Below, piece after piece: positions 37,541-46,540 of a DNA stretch of 64,000 nucleotides. Position 1 is the stretch's first letter; each line of letters begins with the position of its first letter. The notes below the pieces were generated by a model. The model was given only the letters and a program-made list of their open reading frames with translations. It was not told the origin of the DNA and made no database searches. A program made the translations under genes and the position numbers. The DNA comes from Natronococcus sp. A-GB7 (lineage in GTDB: Archaea; Halobacteriota; Halobacteria; Halobacteriales; Natrialbaceae): assembly GCF_029688865.1 (NCBI RefSeq), contig NZ_JARUKV010000012.1, positions 83,753 to 147,752 of the forward strand, in the 5' to 3' direction.

Positions 37541-38578
37541 TCAGGGTGTCAGCCGCTCGAGCGACCACCACTCGATGCTGTCATCGCCGACCAGGGCGAA
37601 CACCATCGTCTTGCGGACCCCGTGGGCCAGCCGGACGTCGAGGGCGATATCGCGGGGCTCGAAGACGTGGTCGGCGGGATGGACCCGCACCAGCAGTTCG
37701 GAGTGACCGAGATCGTCGACCGAATCGACGTCGGCGTAGGTCCTGAAGTCCGCACCGAACTTGTAGCCCGTCTTCGGCACGAGCCCGCGTTCGCGTAGCT
37801 CGGCGTAGACCCGCAGCCGGCGGTCGAACCGCTCGCCTTCGACCTCACGGCCCCGTTCCCGGACGGTCGACGGCTCGAGATCGAGCGCACCCCGCTCGGC
37901 GAGGTAGGTCGCCTCGAGCAGCGAACACTGCAGCGTCGGCTCGTCGTACTCCCGACCCTCGAGGGGCTGGCCGTAGAACGTCTCCTCGTACAGCTCGAGG
38001 GGTGGTTCCCAGACGACAACCCGGTCGGCGAGCAGGTCCGCCTCGCAGCCCTCGGGAAGCCCGGACGCCGAGGATCCTGCGGGGTCCCGGCGGTTCACCT
38101 CGAAGTACGTGATCTCGCTTTCCTCGTCGACGACCGCGAGGACGCCTGCCTCGAGGTCTCGACCGGCGACGTCGGTCCGCTCGCCCAGCACCCGCAGGGC
38201 GTAGGCAATCTCGCCGTCCCCGGGCCCCTTTCCGCGCGGGAAGACGGCGAACTCGGTCTCTGGGGGATCCTCGACCCACGGCTCCGCTGCGGGCGAGAGG
38301 TAAAACCCACGCTCGCGGAGGTCGGCGTAGACCAGAAACCGAACACCGAAGTCGGGGCCGGGCTCGCGGGCCAGCAACGACCGGAAGTCGAGTCGCTCGT
38401 CGCCGTCGACGACGGCCGCGAGGTCGCCTCTGTAGAGCAGGTGAGCCGCCTCGACGGGTGCGAGGGCGATCTCGTTGCCCTCGAGCGGGTAGCCGTACCC
38501 TCGCGAGTCGTGATAGCGCTGGCGGGCGTCGCCGCCGACGCGGACGACGCCGTCCTCGAACCGCCCCTCGAGTGACAT
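37541..38578 (-). CDS. endA: tRNA-splicing endonuclease EndA
   Basis: Cleaves archaeal tRNA introns at bulge-helix-bulge motifs. The 345-aa length and internal duplication (two repeats each with LYEETFYG/YHDSRGYG and ...LLEATYLAERG/VEAAHLLYRG) mark the fused homodimeric form. The C-terminal catalytic domain has the invariant histidine in LGHSELLVRVHP and lysine in AHGVRKTMVFAL, with the tyrosine region in KTGYKFGADFRTY. The start at 38578 (MSLEGRFEDGVV) is chosen over an ATG eight codons upstream. Near trpS, which fits processing of intron-containing tRNA-Trp. Confidence 0.94.
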   Translation of the reverse strand: MSLEGRFEDGVVRVGGDARQRYHDSRGYGYPLEGNEIALAPVEAAHLLYRGDLAAVVDGDERLDFRSLLAREPGPDFGVRFLVYADLRERGFYLSPAAEPWVEDPPETEFAVFPRGKGPGDGEIAYALRVLGERTDVAGRDLEAGVLAVVDEESEITYFEVNRRDPAGSSASGLPEGCEADLLADRVVVWEPPLELYEETFYGQPLEGREYDEPTLQCSLLEATYLAERGALDLEPSTVRERGREVEGERFDRRLRVYAELRERGLVPKTGYKFGADFRTYADVDSVDDLGHSELLVRVHPADHVFEPRDIALDVRLAHGVRKTMVFALVGDDSIEWWSLERLTP

Positions 38579-38633
38579 ACCCGGCTCTTTGCCGGCGATC
38601 ACTAAGTGGCTGTGGATCCCCTCCCGTTCCGTC

Positions 38634-39398
38634 TCAGTCGTCGACGCCGGCCTCGACCCGGTACTCGCCGACTCGCCCGCAGGTCGCGTCGAGACAGCGC
38701 GCGCCGGTTCCGGTCTCGAAGGTCGGCAGCCCGCAGCCGCAGTCGCCGTCGACGACGCCGGCGGGCACCGCGAACCCGGTGTCGCAGTCGGGGTAGTGCT
38801 CGCAGCCGGCGATCAGCCCGCCCCGGCGGAGGATCCGAAGGTCGCCGTCGCAGTTCGGTTCGGGGCAGTCCCACTCGCGGTCGAACGCCTCGCGAACGGC
38901 CTCGTCCAGCGACTCGCAGCTCCGGTCGAGACAGACGTCGAACGCGAGCCCGCGCTCGACGCGCATCCGAGGGAGTCCGCAGTCGCAGCGCTCCTCGCGG
39001 ATCGTCGCGTCGGAGGGGATCCCGTAGCGGTCCCCGCAGTCGACGCAGTGGACCCCCGAGGAGCGAACGAGCGCGCCGTCACAGTTCGGACAGGTACCGA
39101 CGGGCGTTCCCGCCGCGGAGGCCGGGTAGTGGGCGAACCCCTCCTGTTCGTGGGCGGCGATCCGCAGCGTCTGGGTGTCCTTCTTCGCGACGAGCGTGAA
39201 GTCGCCCGCCCGATCGCTCGAGACGCTGTCGGCGCGGGTGAGCCAGGCGACGGGCTGGTAGCCGTCGATATCGTGGACGAGCACGGTGTTGTCGGGCTTG
39301 ACAATCGTCGTCACTCGACCGCGGTACTCCGATCGATCGGTGTCCTCCGCGATGACGGTGCAGTCGCCCGCGAGCACGCGGATGGCGTCGTCGATCAT
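38634..39398 (-). CDS. NucS N-terminal-like domain fused to topoisomerase-type zinc fingers
   Basis: A 254-aa protein of unusual make-up. The N-terminus (IRVLAGDCTVIAEDTDRSEYRGRVTTIVKPDNTVLVHDIDGYQPVAWLTR) resembles the DNA-binding domain of the mismatch nuclease NucS. There is no nuclease domain after it. Instead there are at least four cysteine clusters of the topoisomerase I C4 zinc-finger kind (CPNCDGALV...CVDCG, CDCGLPRMRV...CLD, CPEPNCDGDLRI...GCEHYPDCD, CGCGLPTFET..CLDATCG). Likely binds single-stranded or damaged DNA. It is a companion of endA on the same strand. Function not established. Confidence 0.82.
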   Translation of the reverse strand: MIDDAIRVLAGDCTVIAEDTDRSEYRGRVTTIVKPDNTVLVHDIDGYQPVAWLTRADSVSSDRAGDFTLVAKKDTQTLRIAAHEQEGFAHYPASAAGTPVGTCPNCDGALVRSSGVHCVDCGDRYGIPSDATIREERCDCGLPRMRVERGLAFDVCLDRSCESLDEAVREAFDREWDCPEPNCDGDLRILRRGGLIAGCEHYPDCDTGFAVPAGVVDGDCGCGLPTFETGTGARCLDATCGRVGEYRVEAGVDD

Positions 39399-39491
39399 GG
39401 GGTCGTTGGCCGCGTTCCAATACTTAAATTCGCGGCTGGGTTCTCGGCCACAGCGTTACACCTTTTTTCTCGCTCGCGAATCCACGTCGGT

Positions 39492-40196
39492 ATGGCCGAT
39501 TCGAACGAAGGGGTCGCCGGATCGGGGGATCCGTCCCGGCTCGAGGACGACGTCGTGGCCCTGACACGGGCGCTGCGGGAAGCCGAGGAACCGGACGACG
39601 AACTCCGACGGCGAGCGGAGTCGGTCGTGGGAGGGCTGCAGGACCTTTTCGCAGAAGCCAACGGCGGACACGCCTCGATCGACACCCGGACGGGCGAAAC
39701 AATCACGCCGCTGGCTCCGGAGCCCGAGCGGATCGAGCTGACAGACGTCGCCCACGCGCTCTCGAACCTCTGCCGGTTCACGGGTCAGGGGAAGTGTTTC
39801 TATAGCGTCGCTCGCCACTCGGTTCACGTCAGCCGCGAGATCGAAGCCCGCGGCGGAGCGCTCTCGGCACAGCGGTGGGGGCTGCTCCACGACGCCAGCG
39901 AGGCCTACCTCTCGGACGTCCCCGCTCCGGTCAAGCGGAGCCTTCCAGGGTACACGAGCGCCGAGCGTCGGCTCCAGGCGGCCGTCCGGGACGCGGTGGG
40001 ACTCGAGCTAACGGCCGAGGACGAACGGCTGGTCGACGCCGCGGACGGCGCGATCGGGCGCTACGAGCTCGCGGTTCACTTTCCGAGCGACCGCCGAGAG
40101 AAACCCTCGCTCGAGGTTGCTCCGTCGGATATCGATTCCGACGCCGACGCGAAAGCGCTGTTTCTCGAGCGGGCCCGCGAACTCGATCTCGAGTGA
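39492..40196 (+). CDS. HD-domain nucleotidase-like hydrolase (YfbR type)
   Basis: A 234-aa HD-superfamily phosphohydrolase. Metal-binding signature: H in VARHSVHVSREI, then HD in WGLLHDASEAYLSDVPAPVKRSLPGY, the pattern of YfbR-like 5'-deoxynucleotidases. The first 65 residues are acidic and probably disordered or helical (LEDDVVALTRALREAEEPDDELRRRAESV). The start at 39492 (MADSNEGVAGSG) is chosen because upstream sequence turns AT-rich and promoter-like. Divergent from the NucS-N/zinc-finger gene. Confidence 0.82.
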   Translation: MADSNEGVAGSGDPSRLEDDVVALTRALREAEEPDDELRRRAESVVGGLQDLFAEANGGHASIDTRTGETITPLAPEPERIELTDVAHALSNLCRFTGQGKCFYSVARHSVHVSREIEARGGALSAQRWGLLHDASEAYLSDVPAPVKRSLPGYTSAERRLQAAVRDAVGLELTAEDERLVDAADGAIGRYELAVHFPSDRREKPSLEVAPSDIDSDADAKALFLERARELDLE

Positions 40197-40218
40197 GTCG
40201 AAAACTGGAGCCGACGGG

Positions 40219-41112
40219 TTACTTGACGGCCGATTCGGCCATCCGCTGTGGGAAGCCGACGATGAGCGCGATCAGCCCGTCGGCCTCCTCGTCGTCGCGG
40301 AGGTAGGATCGGATGCGTTGACTGACCATCTCGACGGCGACGATCAGCACGAAGACGACCAGGATTCCGGCCATCATATTGTCGTAAGCGCGCATCCCCT
40401 GCTGGACCTCGATGACGACGCCGATGCCGCCGCCGCCGAGCAGTCCGAGCGTGACGGCCTGACGGACGTTCACCTCGAAGATGTACAGCGTCCAGGCGAT
40501 AAAGGAGGTCTTGACCTGGCTCAGCATGCCGAAGCTAACCGTCTGGGACTTCGAGGCACCGGTCGTCTCCATCGCCTCGATCGGTCCCTCCTTGATCTCC
40601 TCGAGTTCGTCGGTAAAGAGGCGGCCGAGATTGCCGATCGTGCTGACGAAGATCGCGATCGTCGAGGTGATCGCCCCGAGTCCGCTCAGCGGGATGAAGA
40701 TGAAGAACCACACCAGCGCGGGGATCGCGCGGGAGACGGCCATGATCGACCGGAAGATGAAGTTAAACGGGAAGGGAGTCACCCGACCGCTTCCCAGGAC
40801 GCCGAGTGCGAGCGCGAAGGGGATCCCGAAGACGGTTCCGACGAACCCCATCGCGAGCGTGATTCCGGCCTCGAGCGGCAGGTTCTCCTCGATGAGGAAC
40901 TCGAGGTCCGGGACGTAGTTGACGACCTGGTCGGTGAAGTACGGCCACTGCTGGTAGAGGTAGCTAAAGGAGAAATCCATCAGCCGTATCGATCCGTAGA
41001 GCGCGGCGGCGAACAACACTGCGAGGAGTCCGTACATGATCCACCGGACCCGACGGGTCAGCCGGATCTCCTCTAACCGCTGTTCGATGGCAGTATCCGC
41101 ATCGGTACTCAT
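40219..41112 (-). CDS. phnE: Phosphonate ABC transporter permease PhnE
   Basis: Membrane subunit of a phosphonate-type uptake system, 297 aa with about six hydrophobic segments. The EAA-type coupling loop is visible as EIKEGPIEAMETTGASKSQTVSFGMLSQV. The short hydrophilic N-terminus is acidic. Its ATG overlaps the phnC stop by 4 bp. Last gene of the three-gene minus-strand operon phnD-phnC-phnE. No C-P lyase or phosphonatase gene lies in the window, so import of phosphonate, phosphite or phosphate ester remains open. Confidence 0.92.
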   Translation of the reverse strand: MSTDADTAIEQRLEEIRLTRRVRWIMYGLLAVLFAAALYGSIRLMDFSFSYLYQQWPYFTDQVVNYVPDLEFLIEENLPLEAGITLAMGFVGTVFGIPFALALGVLGSGRVTPFPFNFIFRSIMAVSRAIPALVWFFIFIPLSGLGAITSTIAIFVSTIGNLGRLFTDELEEIKEGPIEAMETTGASKSQTVSFGMLSQVKTSFIAWTLYIFEVNVRQAVTLGLLGGGGIGVVIEVQQGMRAYDNMMAGILVVFVLIVAVEMVSQRIRSYLRDDEEADGLIALIVGFPQRMAESAVK

Positions 41113-41876
41113 TGGGTTGCCTCCGTTTTGTCGTCACCGGCCGACAGGAACTCTTCCATGTCGATCCCGCCGTACAGTTCGTCGATGACGTCGAGGGTCA
41201 GTTCGTCGCCGTAGCCGTCGAACACCAGTTCCCCGTCCGCGAGTCCGATGAATCGCTGCCCGAACTGTCGGGCGAGGTTGACCTGATGAAGACTGATCAT
41301 CGCGGTCAGACCGCGCTGTTCGGCCGCGGTACGGAGATACCCCATGACCGTCTGTGCGCTGCCGGGGTCGAGACTCGCGACCGGTTCGTCGGCGAGCAGG
41401 ATATCCGAGTCCTGGACGAGCGCTCTCGCGATGCCGACCCGTTGCTGTTGTCCGCCGCTCATTCGGCTGGCCCGCTGTTCGGCCTCGTCGAGGAGTCCGA
41501 CCGTCTGAAGCGCTTCGAGCGCTTTCACCTTGTCCTCGCGGTCGTTAAACCGAAACACGCTCTCGAGGTAGTCGGCCCGGCTCAACGCGCCGGTGAGCGC
41601 GTTGGAGTACGCGCTCATCCCTTCGATGACGTTGTGCTGCTGGAAGACCATCGAGACGTCCTGTCGGTGGGACGTGACCGGTTCGTCCTGGACGTACACC
41701 GCCCCCTCAGTCGGTACGGTGAGTCCGTTGATACATCTGAGAAGCGTCGACTTTCCCGACCCGGAGATGCCGAGCACGACGACGAACTCCCCCTCCTCGA
41801 TCTCGAACGAGACGTCGTCGAGGGCGACCGTCTCCCCGTACCGTTTTGTGAGATTTTCTACTCGAATAGCGGACAT
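41109..41876 (-). CDS. phnC: Phosphonate ABC transporter ATP-binding protein PhnC
   Basis: ATPase of the phn uptake system, 255 aa. Walker A VLGISGSGKSTLLRCING, Q-loop in VFQQHNVIEGMSAYSNALTG, signature RMSGGQQQRVGIARAL, Walker B ILLADEPVASLDP and the H-loop in ISLHQVNLA. These match PhnC closely, including the QQHNVI segment. It overlaps phnE by 4 bp and follows phnD with a gap of 37 bp. Confidence 0.95.
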   Translation of the reverse strand: MSAIRVENLTKRYGETVALDDVSFEIEEGEFVVVLGISGSGKSTLLRCINGLTVPTEGAVYVQDEPVTSHRQDVSMVFQQHNVIEGMSAYSNALTGALSRADYLESVFRFNDREDKVKALEALQTVGLLDEAEQRASRMSGGQQQRVGIARALVQDSDILLADEPVASLDPGSAQTVMGYLRTAAEQRGLTAMISLHQVNLARQFGQRFIGLADGELVFDGYGDELTLDVIDELYGGIDMEEFLSAGDDKTEATQ

Positions 41877-41913
41877 AGTTAATTTTGGATACGCTCCCTA
41901 CTGTGTCTGCCCG

Positions 41914-42930
41914 CTACTCGTCCTCAAAGTCTTCGAATTCGAGTCCGAGTTCGTCGAGGACCTCGTTGACCGGTTCGTAGTCGTCCCTGTCGGCTTCCTC
42001 GATGCCCGTAAACCAGAGTTCGTAGTCCTCGCCGACGTCGTCCGGGATGAGGTCTTCCTCCTCGGCCGCGAGCAGCGCCTCCTCGATGTCCTCACGGACC
42101 GGATCGTCCCACTCGCTGCGGGCCATGATCGGCGCTCGCGGGAGCGGATCCGAGACGGCGAGCAACTGCAGTTCCTCCTCGCCGTCCTCGAGGGCCGACC
42201 CGGCACCGTCGTACTCCGCGGAGTGCTCGACGAACTCCTCGTACTCGTCGAACTGCTCCTGGGGAATCTGGGGGGCGGACGCGAACGCGCCGGTCGTGGC
42301 GGCCGCGACCGTGTCGTCGTTGACCATCTGCTCGCGGGCCGTGTCGTGGTCGCCCGCGGTCTGAATCTCCAGATCCTCAGCATCTCCCTGCGGGAACGTG
42401 CCGATATCCAGTCCCGCGTCGCTCAGCATCGTCGCCGGGGCCAGCGTTCCGCTGAACGACATCAGCGCGCCGGCGGCCACCGACTCGCCCTCGAGGTCCT
42501 CGACGCTCTCGATGTCGCTGTCGGGCGTGGTGATGATCGTCGAGAAGTACAGCGGTCCGCCGAAGGCCGTTCGCATCCCGAGGACGTCGGCGAACCCTTC
42601 ACCGCCGGGGACCGCCGTCGGCGACGTGTCGGCCATCTCGGCCTGGTTGGCGTCGAGCGCCTCGAGGGTCTCGACGTAGCTGCCGGCGCGGATGAGTTCG
42701 ATGTCGGCGCCGGTTTCGTCCTCGAGGTACTCCTGCATCGGCGTGTACTCCTCGATGATGTCGGTCTGTTCTTCCGCCGGGTTGAGGATGAACCGGACGG
42801 CGTCGCCGTCGCCGTCGTCTCCGTCGCCGTTCCCGCCGAGACAACCGGCCAGCCCTGCGAGTGCAGCCCCCCCGGAGGCCGCCAGAAACGTTCGTCGACT
42901 GCTATCGCCACCGCGTGGTATCTGCGCCAT
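41914..42930 (-). CDS. phnD: Phosphonate-binding lipoprotein PhnD
   Basis: Periplasm-side substrate-binding protein of the phn system, 338 aa. The N-terminus is a Tat lipoprotein signal (SRRTFLAASGGAALAGLAGC), with lipid attachment at C30 of the LAGC lipobox, followed by an acidic linker (GGNGDGDDGDGD). The binding fold shows PAEEQTDIIEEYTPMQEYLEDETGADIELI and MADTSPTAVPGG, as in PhnD. First gene of the operon, with a minus-strand TATA box at 42953-42961. Confidence 0.92.
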   Translation of the reverse strand: MAQIPRGGDSSRRTFLAASGGAALAGLAGCLGGNGDGDDGDGDAVRFILNPAEEQTDIIEEYTPMQEYLEDETGADIELIRAGSYVETLEALDANQAEMADTSPTAVPGGEGFADVLGMRTAFGGPLYFSTIITTPDSDIESVEDLEGESVAAGALMSFSGTLAPATMLSDAGLDIGTFPQGDAEDLEIQTAGDHDTAREQMVNDDTVAAATTGAFASAPQIPQEQFDEYEEFVEHSAEYDGAGSALEDGEEELQLLAVSDPLPRAPIMARSEWDDPVREDIEEALLAAEEEDLIPDDVGEDYELWFTGIEEADRDDYEPVNEVLDELGLEFEDFEDE

Positions 42931-42952
42931 ACCTAGTACGGTAAGTGAACCG

Positions 42953-42961
42953 GGATAAATA
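42953..42961 (-). promoter_or_regulatory. TATA box of the phnDCE operon
   Basis: Read on the minus strand this is TATTTATCC, 23-31 bp before the phnD start at 42930. It gives a leaderless or near-leaderless mRNA. No clear phosphate-responsive operator is visible. Confidence 0.6.
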
Positions 42962-43064
42962 CAATGGTCTTTTGCTCTTGTGGTCCTATATTCTCGTACT
43001 TATCGCTACACAGCGAGCAAAATACGACGGACGACCGCGGGCCGATCGATCGGAATTCGGTCGG

Positions 43065-43072
43065 ATTTAATA
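43065..43072 (+). promoter_or_regulatory. TATA box supporting the GTG start at 43095
   Basis: ATTTAATA lies 23-30 bp before a GTG start codon. The spacing fits a leaderless transcript and is the main reason for accepting GTG as the start of the kinase gene. Confidence 0.6.
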
Positions 43073-43094
43073 CCCGTACGGACCATCACCAGCC

Positions 43095-43613
43095 GTGGCC
43101 CGTCCAACCCTGATCGTCTACTGTGGCTTACCGGGCGTGGGTAAATCCGTCGCCTCGGCGTACACCGCCGACCGACTCGAGGCCGAGCGCTACCGAAGCG
43201 ACCGGGTTCGGAAGCGACTCTTCCCCGATCCCGACTACACCTCGGCCGAAACCGACGCGACCTACGCCGAGTTGCTCTCGCTGGCGCGGTCGGCCCTCGA
43301 GTCCGACACGGACGCCGTTCTGGACGCGACCTTTCAGTCGAAGCCGTACCGCGACCGCGCCGCCGAGATCGCCGACTCGGTCGGCGCCGACTGCACGTTC
43401 GTCTACGTCGACTGCGACGTCGACGTCGTCGAGGAACGTATCGAGAGCCGAACCGACTGCGTCAGCGACGCCCGGTTCGAACAGCACCTCCAGCTGCGCG
43501 AGACGTTCGACCCACTCGACTGTGAGCACGTGACGATCGACAACTCCGGCTCGCTCGAGGAGACTCGCGAGCAGATCGACCGCGCGCTGCTCGCGCCGGT
43601 CGCCGCGCGGTAA
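43095..43613 (+). CDS. P-loop kinase-like ATPase
   Basis: A 172-aa P-loop protein of the zeta-toxin/adenylate-kinase-like AAA_33 type. Walker A is GLPGVGKSVAS at about residues 11-21. SDRVRKRLF follows as the substrate-binding arm, and DAVLDATFQSKPYRDRA is the Walker B-like strand of small-molecule or RNA-end kinases. The LID arginines are in EERIESRTDCVSDARFEQH. Substrate unknown. It starts at GTG 43095, supported by a well-placed TATA box, and is followed by an HD-domain gene on the same strand. Confidence 0.8.
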   Translation: MARPTLIVYCGLPGVGKSVASAYTADRLEAERYRSDRVRKRLFPDPDYTSAETDATYAELLSLARSALESDTDAVLDATFQSKPYRDRAAEIADSVGADCTFVYVDCDVDVVEERIESRTDCVSDARFEQHLQLRETFDPLDCEHVTIDNSGSLEETREQIDRALLAPVAAR

Positions 43614-43682
43614 CTCTGGGATCGGTTCGCAGCCGGCGTCGAGACCACCGCGGCTAAGAGCCCGGTCCGCCGAGTGTCGGCC

Positions 43683-44861
43683 ATGACGACGACGATCAAG
43701 GACAGCGTCCACGACTACATCGAACTCCGCCCGACAGCGGAGGCGCTGCTCGACACCGAGCCGATGCAGCGGCTCCGCTACGTCCGGCAGCTGAGCACCG
43801 TCCAGCTCGTTTACCCCGCCGCGAACCACACCCGCTTCGAGCACAGTCTCGGCGTCTACCACCTCGCCTCGCGGGCCGTCGACCAGCTCGAGCTCGAGGA
43901 CGCCCTCGCCGACCGGCTGCGGGCCGCCGCGCTGGTCCACGACGTCGGTCACGGCCCCTTCGGCCACCAGACCGAGGCCGCCATCGAGCGCCACCTCGGA
44001 CGCCACCACGACGAGATCGGGTGGCTCCTCGCCGAGACCGAGCTCGGAACGGTCCTCGAGGAGCGGGGGATCGACCCCGACGCCATCGCGGCGACCGTCG
44101 ACGGCCGCGGCCCGCTCGGCGAGCTCGTTTCGGGCGCGCTCGACGTCGATCGGATGGACTACCTCGTGCGGGACGCCCATCACACGGGCGTTCCCTACGG
44201 GACGATCGACCACGCGCGGCTGGTCCGAGCGTTCCGGCGCGTCGACGGCGAGCTGGTGATCGCCGACGGCAACGTCGCGAGCGCCGAGAGCGCCCTGATC
44301 GCCCGGACGCTGATGAACGCGACCGTCTACCGTCACCACGTCTCCCGGATCGCCGGCGCGATGCTCGACCGGGCCAGCGAGCGCGTCCTCGACGACGGCG
44401 TTCTCGAGCCCGAACGGTTCGCACGATTAACCGACGAGGAGCTGCTGGCGGCGCTCGCCGACCACGAACCGACGGCCGACGCCGCGAGTCGCCTGCGAAA
44501 CCGCCGTCTCTACAAGCGTGCGGCCTGGGTCCGGCGGGAGGCCGTCCCCGAGAACTTCGTCGGCCTCGAGTACGACCGTACCCGGGAGCTCGAGCGCGAG
44601 ATCGCGAGCATCGCCGACGTCGCTCCGTCGGCCGTCATCCTCGATAGCCCCGGGATGCCCTCCTCGCCGGAATCGCGGGCGCGGGTGCTCGTCGACGGCG
44701 AACCCCGCAGTCTCGGCGACCGATCCCCCCTGGTCGCCGGTCTGGACGCCTGCACGCGCGAGATCTGGCGTCTCGGCGTCTACGCCCCGCCGGATCGCGT
44801 CGATGCGGTTCGCGAGGCGGCCACCGACGTCCTCGAACTCGAGGGCGACCCCGCACCGTAG
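43683..44861 (+). CDS. HD-domain phosphohydrolase (SAMHD1/dNTPase-like)
   Basis: A 392-aa HD-superfamily enzyme. Metal ligands appear in NHTRFEHSLGVYHLASRAV and ALVHDVGHGPFGHQTE, then the family segment GPLGELVSGALDVDRMDYLVRDAHHTGVPYG. These are characteristic of SAMHD1/YwfO-like dNTP triphosphohydrolases. The start is ATG 43683 (MTTTIKDSVHDYIEL); an in-frame upstream ATG adds only MSA. Probably involved in nucleotide pool control; the substrate is inferred from family. Confidence 0.9.
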   Translation: MTTTIKDSVHDYIELRPTAEALLDTEPMQRLRYVRQLSTVQLVYPAANHTRFEHSLGVYHLASRAVDQLELEDALADRLRAAALVHDVGHGPFGHQTEAAIERHLGRHHDEIGWLLAETELGTVLEERGIDPDAIAATVDGRGPLGELVSGALDVDRMDYLVRDAHHTGVPYGTIDHARLVRAFRRVDGELVIADGNVASAESALIARTLMNATVYRHHVSRIAGAMLDRASERVLDDGVLEPERFARLTDEELLAALADHEPTADAASRLRNRRLYKRAAWVRREAVPENFVGLEYDRTRELEREIASIADVAPSAVILDSPGMPSSPESRARVLVDGEPRSLGDRSPLVAGLDACTREIWRLGVYAPPDRVDAVREAATDVLELEGDPAP

Positions 44862-44876
44862 CCGTCTTTCGCCCTC

Positions 44877-45185
44877 TCAGCCGCCCGAACCAGCCGATCC
44901 GCTCTCCTCGAGTCGCTCTCCGTACTTTTCGACCGCCTCCTCGAGTGCGTCGTCGGCGTCGATCTCGAGGTCGTCGGCGAGCGCCAGCAGCGCGAACAGG
45001 ACGTCCCCGAGCTCGTCCGAGCTGATCTCGAGGGCGTCCGGCTCGGCGCCGTACGCGGTCGACTCGTTGGCGTCCTTCGCGAGTTCGCCGACCTCCGAGA
45101 CGAGGTCGAGCAGTCTGTACGCCGGCGGGGTCTCGAGATCGTGGTCGTCGACGAACGCCGCAACTCGTCGCTGTTGGTCCTCCAT
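44877..45185 (-). CDS. MazG-like nucleotide pyrophosphohydrolase
   Basis: A short all-helical protein (102 aa) with the MazG/dUTPase-type EExxE...ExxD pattern: LVSEVGELAKDAN near residues 29-40 and SDELGDVLFALLALADDLEID near 56-76. Such enzymes hydrolyse (d)NTPs to the monophosphate and pyrophosphate. It is convergent with the dNTPase-like HD gene, so two nucleotide-sanitising enzymes sit side by side. The Gly/Ser tail is dispensable-looking. Confidence 0.85.
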   Translation of the reverse strand: MEDQQRRVAAFVDDHDLETPPAYRLLDLVSEVGELAKDANESTAYGAEPDALEISSDELGDVLFALLALADDLEIDADDALEEAVEKYGERLEESGSAGSGG

Positions 45186-45247
45186 GGAGCCGGAGACGAG
45201 AGCTGGCGCAAAAACGTACGGCGTTTCGGAAGCGACGGCGACCGTCG

Positions 45248-46540
45248 CTACAGGTAGCCCAGAAGCGGCATCGCGAGGCCGACCGTCCAGCCCAGCAGGC
45301 CGACGCCGAAGAGCACGACCCCCTCGGTGTCGTTGCGGGCGGTTCCCGCGGCGAGCAGCCCGAGAGTGACGATCAGCCCGATCCGGTGGAGCAGCAACTC
45401 GAGTGGCAGGGTCGTCACCCCGACCGCGGCGAAATCCAGCAGGAACCCGAGCCCGAGCCCGACGACGGTAAACGTAAACGCCGACTGGGGCGCCAGCGGT
45501 CGTCCGAGCCAGTTCACGACGCGCTGCAGCCGCAGCAGCCGGCCCGCTCGCTCGAGCGACTGCGTGAGCACGATCGCCGTCACCGGCAACCCGACCGCTA
45601 GGATCGGGTAAAGCGCGACGACGAACGCCTGCGGCGTGATCCAGGGCACCGCCGCTTCGACGGCGATCCCGGCACTCCGAACGCCGACGACCAGTCCCGC
45701 CAGCGCCCCGACGAGGACGAACCCGCGGACGTTCAGGTACGCCCACTCGAGCAGCCGGCGGGCACCGCGCAGGGCACCTCGGGCCTTTCCGCCGCCAGCC
45801 AGTCCGAGGACGCCGAGGACGCTCCCGATCACCACGGGACCGACGGTTGCCAGCTCGATAACGGAGAGCCAGCCGTCGTTCCACCCGCCGTGCGTGCCGT
45901 GGTACTCCCGTCGCACCTCCTCGACGAACGGTTCGTCGAGGAACTCCCCCTCGAGCGTGTTCTGGGACTGCTGGATGTCGGTCACCGTGTGCCGAAGCCG
46001 GAAGAAGTCGAAATGCTCCTGGTGGACCTGGATGGCCGTCCAGTCGTCGTGTTCGGTCGTGTACGCCCGGATGTGGTGGCGGCTACCGAGGTAGGTTCCC
46101 GAGTGGAGCTGGTAGCTCTCGTCGATCCAGACGCCCTCCCCGCCGTGGGGTTCGGTGTCGACGTAGGTGTACCGCGTCGAGCCGTGGGCGTCGTCCCACT
46201 GGATCGAGTCCCCATCGTCTTCGTAGGCCTCGGGTTCGTCCTCCTCGTCGGGATCGAGCTCCTCCCACTCGAGTTCCTCCTGAGCGACCAGCGTCCGTTG
46301 GACGCGCTCGTCGTCGCCGTGGACGATCAGGTTGAGCGCGAGGGTCTGCTCGTCGGTCGATCGATCGCGACTGGTGTAGGGCCAGACGTGGCTGCCGTTT
46401 TCCTCCGGCTGGATCAGTCGATCCTGATCGAGCGTCTCGGGCTCTCCCGGCTCCGTGGTCGGATCGACCACGCCGCCGGCGACCAGGTAGCTGGCGACGA
46501 GGACGAACAGTCCGATCACCAGAAGGAGACGTCTGTTCAT
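45248..46540 (-). CDS. Hypothetical multi-pass membrane protein
   Basis: No family recognised. 430 aa: an N-terminal signal anchor (MNRRLLLVIGLFVLVASYLVAGGVV), then an extracellular acidic domain of about 200 residues (LNLIVHGDDERVQRTLVAQ, GVWIDESYQLHSGTYLGSRHHIRAY), then six or seven TM segments. The start at 46540 is chosen because it directly precedes the signal anchor; a longer frame to 46708 begins on top of an AT-rich promoter-like patch. Perhaps an envelope or sensing protein, but that is a guess. Confidence 0.75.
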   Translation of the reverse strand: MNRRLLLVIGLFVLVASYLVAGGVVDPTTEPGEPETLDQDRLIQPEENGSHVWPYTSRDRSTDEQTLALNLIVHGDDERVQRTLVAQEELEWEELDPDEEDEPEAYEDDGDSIQWDDAHGSTRYTYVDTEPHGGEGVWIDESYQLHSGTYLGSRHHIRAYTTEHDDWTAIQVHQEHFDFFRLRHTVTDIQQSQNTLEGEFLDEPFVEEVRREYHGTHGGWNDGWLSVIELATVGPVVIGSVLGVLGLAGGGKARGALRGARRLLEWAYLNVRGFVLVGALAGLVVGVRSAGIAVEAAVPWITPQAFVVALYPILAVGLPVTAIVLTQSLERAGRLLRLQRVVNWLGRPLAPQSAFTFTVVGLGLGFLLDFAAVGVTTLPLELLLHRIGLIVTLGLLAAGTARNDTEGVVLFGVGLLGWTVGLAMPLLGYL

